DNA of 30,221 nucleotides, taken from the NCBI RefSeq assembly GCF_900549175.1, contig NZ_URNN01000020.1, positions 1-30,221 of the forward strand, read 5' to 3'. Positions 24,923 through 30,221 of this stretch are shown piece after piece. Numbering within the stretch: position 1 is the stretch's first letter; each line of letters begins with the position of its first letter. This DNA comes from an uncultured Prevotella sp. (GTDB lineage: Bacteria > Bacteroidota > Bacteroidia > Bacteroidales > Bacteroidaceae). A model generated the notes under the pieces. The model was not told where the DNA came from. It saw nothing but the letters and a program-made list of their open reading frames with translations, and did no database searches. Made by a program: the position numbers and the translations under genes.

Positions 24923-26527
24923 ATGGTTTCTGAATTTAATAACGAACCTGTCACCAAAAGTACTCAACGTCTTGTTGGCAGTATGAAAGAGCGTGGTGTA
25001 AGTGAAGATACATTAAAACTGACTGTTTTAAGAAGAATAGTATTGTTGGCGGCAATCTTGCTGTTGACAGGCACTTTTGTTTCCGCTCGTGTCACATTTT
25101 CAGAGAAGGGCTTTTATTGTATGGTATTGCCTGATTCCGGTGCCGTGATGATAATGGAGTATAAATGCCGGTCGGCAGGTGCGGCAACAGACAGCGTCTT
25201 TCATATACCGTCAAAGATACTCCATGACGGCAAGACATTCAAAGTGGAGAGCATAGGTGAAAACGCGTTTGCAGGTCTTGCACATCTGCGCTCGGTCGTG
25301 ATAGACGACGGTGTGGAGGTGATTAGTGACAGAGCCTTTAACTGTTGTGTCAATTTGCGGTCTGTGCATATTCCGGCCTCGTTGGTGATGGTGGGTTGTG
25401 GAGTGTTTGCAGGTTGTCACAGTCTGACGGAGATAATTGTAGACCCTCGTAACAAATATCTTGACTCGCGTGAAAACTCAAATGCCGTTATCGATTCTGA
25501 GGAAGACAAACTGTTGGCAGCCTGCTCGGCCACAACAATCCCTGGCACGGTAAAGTCAATCGGTGACTACGCATTTTCGTATTGCAGTGGAATAAATCAG
25601 ATTGTCATTCCTGATGGGGTGGAGTCCATAGGCGTTTCCGCATTTCTCGGATGCGGTTCGTTACGCAGGATATCCCTTCCGCAGTCGCTGCGCGAAATAG
25701 GTTTCGAGGCTTTTGCGGGATGCCGTGCTTTGGAGTCGCTGTTTATACCGGCGAATGTCACAACAATACATGAGAACAATCTTTTTGGCTGGTGCGACAA
25801 GTTGGTTTCTGTTGTGGTGGATGATGCCAACACTATGTTCGACTCCCGTTCGGGTTGTAATGGCATCGTCAGAAAAGCCGATTCGTTACTCATTGCCGCC
25901 TGTCCTGGCACGACGTTAGTGGAAGGTATTGCCGGACTTGGCTACGAATGTTTTAGCAGACTGAAAATTCATAATGTCAGCCTGCCGAAATCTCTTGTCC
26001 GTATATCTTCCGGTGCTTTTATGGGTTGTAATGAGATTGATTCCATTTGTGTAGATCCGGCCAATCCGTATTTCACATCCCCTTCAGGCTCCAATGCCAT
26101 TCTGACCAAGGATGGCAGAACCGTTGTGGTGGGATGCCGTAACACGGTTATTCCCGAAGATGTGGTCAGGATATCAGAGAATGCTTTTTCAGGAAGAGTG
26201 TCGGATTGGGTGTTCCGGTTGCCTGACGGTTTGCAGACAATAGAGTCTTATGCCTTTTCCGGTTGCGACGGCATTTATCAACTCATCATCCCCCGCTCGG
26301 TCACATCGATAGGTGATGGGGCTTTCAGCGGATGCCGCAACCTTGCCGTTGTGCAGATGCTCTGTCCGTTGCCGGTAATACGGCCTTACACGTTCGGCAA
26401 CTGTCCCAATCTGTGTGTGTTGGGTTTACCCGATGGTGTGGGACAGATTTACAAGACGGCCTTTGCAAATTGCGGCAAGTTGCCGCCGCTTGCCTTACCG
26501 TCATCAGCCTCTATGGTGGGTGATTAG
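24923..26527 (+). CDS. BspA-like leucine-rich-repeat secreted protein 3, with N-terminal extension
   Basis: This 534-residue product carries the same LRR_5 repeats and interrupting blocks (near residues 183, 306 and 386: DSRENSNAVIDSEEDKLLAA, DSRSGCNGIVRKADSLLIAA, SPSGSNAILTKDGRTVVVGC). Two features differ. First, a hydrophilic stretch of about 39 residues precedes the hydrophobic signal core (IVLLAAILLLTGTFVSA); a start at Met21 (24983) would shorten it to 19 residues, and the true start is uncertain. Second, it ends LPSSASMVGD instead of CPAFEKK, so its C-terminal repeat is shortened or replaced. It follows the second gene by 51 bp and probably shares its transcript. Copy 3 of the intergenic repeat lies about 40 bp downstream. 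Confidence 0.87.
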   Translation: MVSEFNNEPVTKSTQRLVGSMKERGVSEDTLKLTVLRRIVLLAAILLLTGTFVSARVTFSEKGFYCMVLPDSGAVMIMEYKCRSAGAATDSVFHIPSKILHDGKTFKVESIGENAFAGLAHLRSVVIDDGVEVISDRAFNCCVNLRSVHIPASLVMVGCGVFAGCHSLTEIIVDPRNKYLDSRENSNAVIDSEEDKLLAACSATTIPGTVKSIGDYAFSYCSGINQIVIPDGVESIGVSAFLGCGSLRRISLPQSLREIGFEAFAGCRALESLFIPANVTTIHENNLFGWCDKLVSVVVDDANTMFDSRSGCNGIVRKADSLLIAACPGTTLVEGIAGLGYECFSRLKIHNVSLPKSLVRISSGAFMGCNEIDSICVDPANPYFTSPSGSNAILTKDGRTVVVGCRNTVIPEDVVRISENAFSGRVSDWVFRLPDGLQTIESYAFSGCDGIYQLIIPRSVTSIGDGAFSGCRNLAVVQMLCPLPVIRPYTFGNCPNLCVLGLPDGVGQIYKTAFANCGKLPPLALPSSASMVGD

Positions 26528-26546
26528 TATATTGATACGATATCGG

Positions 26547-26590
26547 GTGGCATATATTCCCTATCCATCACTCCAAATGTCGGATGAACC
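26547..26590 (+). repeat. Intergenic repeat element, degenerate copy 3
   Basis: The right half (26567-26590) matches 68-91 of copy 1 at 23 of 24 positions. The GTGGCAT at 26547-26553 sits the same 20 bp before the conserved half as in copy 2. The middle and the left end have decayed. It lies about 20 bp after the third LRR gene, repeating the placement of copy 2. Confidence 0.65.
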
Positions 26591-26627
26591 TAAATTCCCG
26601 AATTAACAAATCGCGAAAGAATATTAC

Positions 26628-26643
26628 TTTAACATATGTTAAA
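26628..26643. promoter_or_regulatory. Perfect 16-bp palindrome, possible operator
   Basis: TTTAACATATGTTAAA is perfectly self-complementary, the form expected of a dimeric regulator's binding site. It lies about 510 bp before the TetR gene, too far to call it that regulator's operator with confidence. Confidence 0.4.
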
Positions 26644-26758
26644 CGGAACCCATACCACGATTTCCGCACTACGACGCGAAATACGCGATTTTTCGCTGAA
26701 ATGGGGAACGCTGACAGTCAGAGAGTTACGCGAATGTTAATTTGTTGAGATAGCAGAG

Positions 26759-26853
26759 AGGCCCTCCTTACACTCCGTTTAGGCCGTACTTGCATCACGG
26801 TTAGGCCGTAAACGCAACGCAACTACGGCCTAAACGGAGTGTAAGGAGGGCCT
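26759..26853. repeat. Near-perfect 35-bp inverted repeat with internal TTAGGCCGTA copies
   Basis: Arms 26759-26793 and 26819-26853 are complementary at 34 of 35 positions, around a 25-nt loop. The 10-mer TTAGGCCGTA occurs in the left arm (26779-26788), again in the loop (26801-26810), and inverted in the right arm (26824-26833). No T-run follows on either strand. The structure is too large for an ordinary terminator and could be a small non-autonomous mobile element, a chromosomal intergenic repeat family, or a highly folded RNA. No target-site duplication is obvious. Confidence 0.85.
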
Positions 26854-27081
26854 AAAGGCAAGCTCGGGGCACAAAAACGGTGTGACAACAAGACCAAAAT
26901 GGCATTTCTGCCGCTCTATTTCGAGAAAAAAAGAAATGTTAAATTTTAGGAATTTTCATAACAAAACAGTCTTTGTGATTATCATAGAGGAAAACGGACA
27001 TGCGGTTCTTCACAGCCATGCCCATGAATTATATCAAAAACAGATACACATCGTTATGTTTTTATACAAAACAAGAAATAA

Positions 27082-27113
27082 TTTGCCAGCCACATCTATT
27101 TTTTGTAATTTTG
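27082..27113 (+). promoter_or_regulatory. Bacteroidetes promoter of the TetR gene
   Basis: TTTG at 27082-27085 and TAATTTTG at 27106-27113 are separated by 20 bp, close to the consensus spacing of 19. Transcription should start near 27120, which places the ATG at 27138 as the first usable start and rules out an in-frame ATG at 27000. Confidence 0.75.
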
Positions 27114-27137
27114 CGGCCTAACGACATCATTTCCAAT

Positions 27138-27743
27138 ATGAACAAGAACAACAGAAAGGAGCATTTGTATGCTATAGCCTTTAAACTTTTCCTAACAAAA
27201 CGTTACGACGCCGTAAGTATATCCGACATAGAAAAAGAATCGGGCATGACCCGTGGAGCAATTACCTATTACGGTAAAGACAAACGCGGATTGTTTTATG
27301 CCGTAATACATCATTACTTGATTGACTCCCAAAATCTGGATTTCAAATTGCATAAAAAAGAATTTGAAAGTCTCAGTGACTTCATAGATGAGTATGTGAA
27401 ATGCAGTCAGGAAACTATAACCAGATTCCGCCAAATCGACTCATCGGTTGAGAACGGGAGCAGGGCTTACATGGCATTGATTCTGCAGATATGCGACTTT
27501 TTCCCGGATTTGCATGAGCAATATCTTGAAAACCGCAACAAAGAGCTGCTAAAATGGATAGAAATAATACAGATGGCAATTACCAACCAGGAAATAAGAG
27601 ACAACATTGACGTCATAACCACTGCAAAAATGTTTATGAATGTTTTTTACGGACAGTCTTATCTGGATGCTTTAAGTGCAGGGTTAAATATTTCAGAATT
27701 GAGGTTGCAGTTTAAAAATATATACCGATTGATTAAAATTTAG
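27138..27743 (+). CDS. TetR/AcrR-family transcriptional regulator
   Basis: From the ATG at 27138 this encodes 201 residues, the usual length for TetR regulators. The N-terminal DNA-binding domain (about residues 8-55) contains the helix-turn-helix SISDIEKESGMTRGAITYYG, followed by KDKRGLFYAVIHHYL. The remainder is helical and variable, as expected of a ligand-binding and dimer domain. I chose this start because a promoter lies between it and the upstream in-frame ATG at 27000. TetR proteins usually repress neighbouring genes and release DNA on binding a small molecule. The obvious candidate target is the outer-membrane gene starting 75 bp downstream, which has its own promoter-like element in the gap; the efflux operon is a more distant candidate. 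Both links are inference. Confidence 0.87.
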   Translation: MNKNNRKEHLYAIAFKLFLTKRYDAVSISDIEKESGMTRGAITYYGKDKRGLFYAVIHHYLIDSQNLDFKLHKKEFESLSDFIDEYVKCSQETITRFRQIDSSVENGSRAYMALILQICDFFPDLHEQYLENRNKELLKWIEIIQMAITNQEIRDNIDVITTAKMFMNVFYGQSYLDALSAGLNISELRLQFKNIYRLIKI

Positions 27744-27775
27744 CAAAAAAATTTTCGCAAACGGATTATTTGCCA

Positions 27776-27783
27776 TACTTTTG
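27776..27783 (+). promoter_or_regulatory. Probable promoter element for the outer-membrane barrel gene
   Basis: TACTTTTG matches TAnnTTTG. A near match TTTC lies 19 bp upstream at 27753-27756. Transcription would start near 27790, with a leader of about 29 nt before the ATG at 27819. The element sits between the TetR stop and the barrel gene, where autoregulated or target promoters are often found. Confidence 0.55.
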
Positions 27784-27818
27784 TATAAAAAGATAATAAT
27801 CGTAATGTAAAACTGCTT

Positions 27819-30221
27819 ATGAACTCATCCGTTTCCGTAAATCGAGTTTCCTCGTTTTTGCCTGATGCCCCAATCAGGAGCATGGTTTCTATTTTATTGT
27901 TTCTGTATTTCCCATGCGTGGCTGTGGGACAAACATCCACTACCTTTATGGTATATGGCCATGTAGCGGACATGATTACAAAAGCCCCGATTGACAGTGC
28001 CTGGGTTGTCAGGATGGACATGGAACATAATGTAATTGACTCCGTACAAAGTATCAGAAAGGATATGGATGGGAGAGATGGCGGATTTATGTTTAGCGGA
28101 CGCTATCCAAAAGGCAGTGAGTATATATTGAAGGTTTCGCATCCCGACTACCATACACTTACCCTCCCCATCAAATTAAAATACAAAGACCCTCTGCCCG
28201 TTATATATCTCAAAAAGGCTCCGCCCACTCAGGAGAAAGAGTTGGCGGAAGTGGTTGTCAAGGGAACAAAACTGAAGTTCTTCTATAAAGGAGACACCCT
28301 TGTCTATGACGCATCGGCGTTCAAACTGCCGGAGGGCTCCATGCTGGACGACCTGATACGGCAGTTACCGGGAGCTGAACTGCGCGAGAACGGTGAGATT
28401 TTTGTCAACGGCAGGAAGATTGACCAGTTGCTGTTACAGGGAAAGCACATGTTCGACAACAACAGGCAGCTCATCTTGGAGAACCTGCCCTACTTCACCG
28501 TGAAGCATCTCAAGGTGTTTGAAACGGAAGGCAGCGCTATCGACCCTTTGAACAGACAATATGTGATGGACGTAAACCTTAAAAAAGAATACATCAACAG
28601 TATAATATCAAATATCGAGGCCGGTGCGGGAACCGACCGACGCTTTATGGCACGTGCCTTTGCCTTAGGCATGACAGAACGCTCGATGGTCAACGCATAC
28701 ATAAACACCAACAACCTTAACGATATGGCAAAGCCCGGTGAAAGGGGAAACTGGAATCCGCAGAGCGCGGGTGACGGCATACCCGCCAACACTTTGGCCG
28801 GTATCAGATATAACGCGGACAGCAAGGACGAAAATATTCATGCCGATGGAACTGTTGACTTTTCCCACACAAGCAAAGATGTGGAGACAACAACCCTGCG
28901 TGAGAACTATCTGGCAGGGGGAAACACATTCGAGAATTCATTCCACACTGCGCACAGCCGCGACATATCCCTCCACACCCGCCATTCCTTCTCTGCAAGG
29001 AGAATGTCGGGATTAATAAGCAGCATATATTTAAATCCTTCATTCTCGTACAGGAAATTCGACCGCCATTCACGATATTCCTCAGCCTTGTTCAATGAGA
29101 ATGTGACATCCACATTGGGCAAGGAATGGGTGGACAGCATCATATCACCACAGGCGGGAAGTATTCTTTTTTCCAAAAGCGTAAACCGCCTTATAACCGA
29201 AAACCAGCGTACGGGGCACTCTGTGAACACAGACATAGAGTTATCTCCACGGTTCGATTTCCTTGACAAAATCCGCACATATACATTTTTTAATTACAGC
29301 TACAACAAATCTGCGAGCAAGGATTTTGAGCATTACAATCTTGATTTCCCTTCACAAAAAGACAATGCCCCGGTATACAGAAACAATTTCATGGACAGGG
29401 GCGACGAGTCACACAGCCTGTCGGGACAGGTGCGCAAAACAATAAGAAAAGAAAACATAATATATGGACTTGACGTGATGCCCCGTTATGAATATGCGAT
29501 AACATGGGGCAGAAGCCATGACAACAGGTACCTGCTGCACCAACTAACCGACTGGGAAGAGACCCCGGAACTCGGCATACTACCTTCTATGGCTGAGTTG
29601 CTTACGGTTCAGGATAAGGCAAACAGCTCATGGCAGAACATACACAACCAAAGGCACACTGTAGGAGCTGAGATTTACTTTTCCAACCACAAGGACAAGA
29701 ATTTAAGTCTCTATATTTACCTTCCCGTCAACGGATATGTCAACAGGCTCGATTACAACCGTGTGACATTCTCCACCCGCGTTGACAGGCACTGGTGGTT
29801 CTTCGAGCCTGCATTAGACCTGAAGTATAAGGAGCATAGACGAAACTATGAATTGAGATACAACGGCAGAGCCTCCATTTATTCACTGGTGAACATGATT
29901 CCGCTGAGTGACACCAGTGACCCTCTGAATATCTTTACCGGCAATCCCGACCTGTCCGCAGGATACCACCACAGCCTCTCCCTAAATCTGCGCAGCGACC
30001 TGTCCGGCCAACGTGCATACAATGCAGGCATGTCGTATGCCGTCTTTACCAACAGCTTGGCCATGGGATACGTATATGACAGGGCGACAGGTGTCAAGAA
30101 CATCACTCCACAGAATGTGGACGGCAACTGGAATATTGACATCCACGGAGGCTACAACTGCCCATTGGACAAGGCCCACCGCCTGACATTAGGCTCTTCC
30201 GCATCTGCAGCATACTTCAAC
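27819..30221 (+). CDS. Outer-membrane beta-barrel protein, TonB-receptor-like, 3'-truncated by window edge
   Basis: An open frame of 801 codons runs from ATG 27819 to the window end with no stop. Residues 1-38 give a signal peptide (hydrophobic core MVSILLFLYFPCVAVG, then QTS); a start at Met22 is also possible. A carboxypeptidase-regulatory-like beta domain follows (about 42-130, VYGHVADMITKAPIDSAWVV). Next is a plug-like domain (about 139-235, EVVVKGTKL, GDTLVYDASAFKLPEGSM, DDLIRQLPGAELRENGEIFV). The rest is beta-barrel strands, with DPLNIFTGNPDLSAGYHHSL near residue 702, a motif seen in Bacteroidetes outer-membrane barrel proteins. It is related to TonB-dependent receptors but is not a SusC: the SusC plug signature is absent and no SusD precedes it. 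Substrate unknown. Confidence 0.85.
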   Translation, partial: MNSSVSVNRVSSFLPDAPIRSMVSILLFLYFPCVAVGQTSTTFMVYGHVADMITKAPIDSAWVVRMDMEHNVIDSVQSIRKDMDGRDGGFMFSGRYPKGSEYILKVSHPDYHTLTLPIKLKYKDPLPVIYLKKAPPTQEKELAEVVVKGTKLKFFYKGDTLVYDASAFKLPEGSMLDDLIRQLPGAELRENGEIFVNGRKIDQLLLQGKHMFDNNRQLILENLPYFTVKHLKVFETEGSAIDPLNRQYVMDVNLKKEYINSIISNIEAGAGTDRRFMARAFALGMTERSMVNAYINTNNLNDMAKPGERGNWNPQSAGDGIPANTLAGIRYNADSKDENIHADGTVDFSHTSKDVETTTLRENYLAGGNTFENSFHTAHSRDISLHTRHSFSARRMSGLISSIYLNPSFSYRKFDRHSRYSSALFNENVTSTLGKEWVDSIISPQAGSILFSKSVNRLITENQRTGHSVNTDIELSPRFDFLDKIRTYTFFNYSYNKSASKDFEHYNLDFPSQKDNAPVYRNNFMDRGDESHSLSGQVRKTIRKENIIYGLDVMPRYEYAITWGRSHDNRYLLHQLTDWEETPELGILPSMAELLTVQDKANSSWQNIHNQRHTVGAEIYFSNHKDKNLSLYIYLPVNGYVNRLDYNRVTFSTRVDRHWWFFEPALDLKYKEHRRNYELRYNGRASIYSLVNMIPLSDTSDPLNIFTGNPDLSAGYHHSLSLNLRSDLSGQRAYNAGMSYAVFTNSLAMGYVYDRATGVKNITPQNVDGNWNIDIHGGYNCPLDKAHRLTLGSSASAAYFN

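Larger units (their letters stand above)
26528..27137. other. Large intergenic region between the LRR genes and the TetR gene
   Basis: I see no supported gene in these 610 bp; a 79-codon frame at 26882-27121 lacks any recognisable feature and runs into the TetR promoter. The region holds a degenerate repeat copy (26547-26590), a 16-bp palindrome (26628-26643), a small GCGAAA/TTTCGC stem (26676-26696), a 35-bp inverted repeat (26759-26853) and the TetR promoter (27082-27113). Confidence 0.75.

Noticed and set aside
27..26590. Composite mobile element bounded by the repeat copies
   Set aside because: No transposase, integrase or terminal inverted repeat is present, and the internal copy at 23166 argues for a dispersed gene-linked repeat instead.
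27000..27137. Upstream in-frame ATG for the TetR regulator
   Set aside because: A good promoter (27082-27113) lies inside that extension, and the product from 27138 has the usual TetR length and N terminus.

Overview
The window looks like chromosomal DNA of a Bacteroidales bacterium, possibly a Prevotellaceae or Muribaculaceae member. Support: SusC/SusD outer-membrane pairs, FAS1 lipoproteins with acidic residues after the lipobox cysteine, BspA-like leucine-rich-repeat proteins, no consistent Shine-Dalgarno sites, and several matches to the Bacteroidetes promoter (TTTG, about 19 bp, TAnnTTTG). The species cannot be named from the sequence alone. All real genes are on the + strand. No rRNA, tRNA, CRISPR array, transposase or integrase was seen.

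Layout. (1) 1-392: non-coding DNA with competing hairpins, a 61-bp repeat element and a promoter. (2) 393-16669: seven closely spaced genes, probably one operon of about 16 kb: FAS1 lipoprotein, SusC, SusD, FAS1 lipoprotein, FAS1 lipoprotein, SusC, SusD. It ends in a strong intrinsic terminator at 16732-16775. (3) 16834-21059: a promoter and a tripartite drug-efflux operon (TolC-type channel, EmrA/HlyD-type adaptor, 14-segment EmrB-type MFS pump), closed by a perfect 20-bp hairpin. (4) 21572-26527: three tandem paralogous BspA-like LRR proteins in more A+T-rich DNA, with a long structured leader. (5) 26528-27137: non-coding DNA with a 16-bp palindrome and a near-perfect 35-bp inverted repeat. 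(6) 27138-27743: a TetR-type regulator. (7) 27819 to the window end: a large outer-membrane beta-barrel protein, cut by the window edge.

How the genes may work together. The seven-gene operon has two complete SusCD-type import complexes and three surface lipoproteins built of FAS1 (adhesion) modules. Two of these lipoproteins also carry a C-terminal beta-sandwich. There is no glycosidase, protease, sulfatase or dedicated regulator. This is an enzyme-free capture-and-import design rather than a standard polysaccharide utilisation locus, and it is the best candidate here for an under-described system. The efflux genes form a self-contained envelope-spanning pump. The LRR trio looks like a family growing by tandem duplication. 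A 61-bp element recurs around it and also at the left edge of the window.
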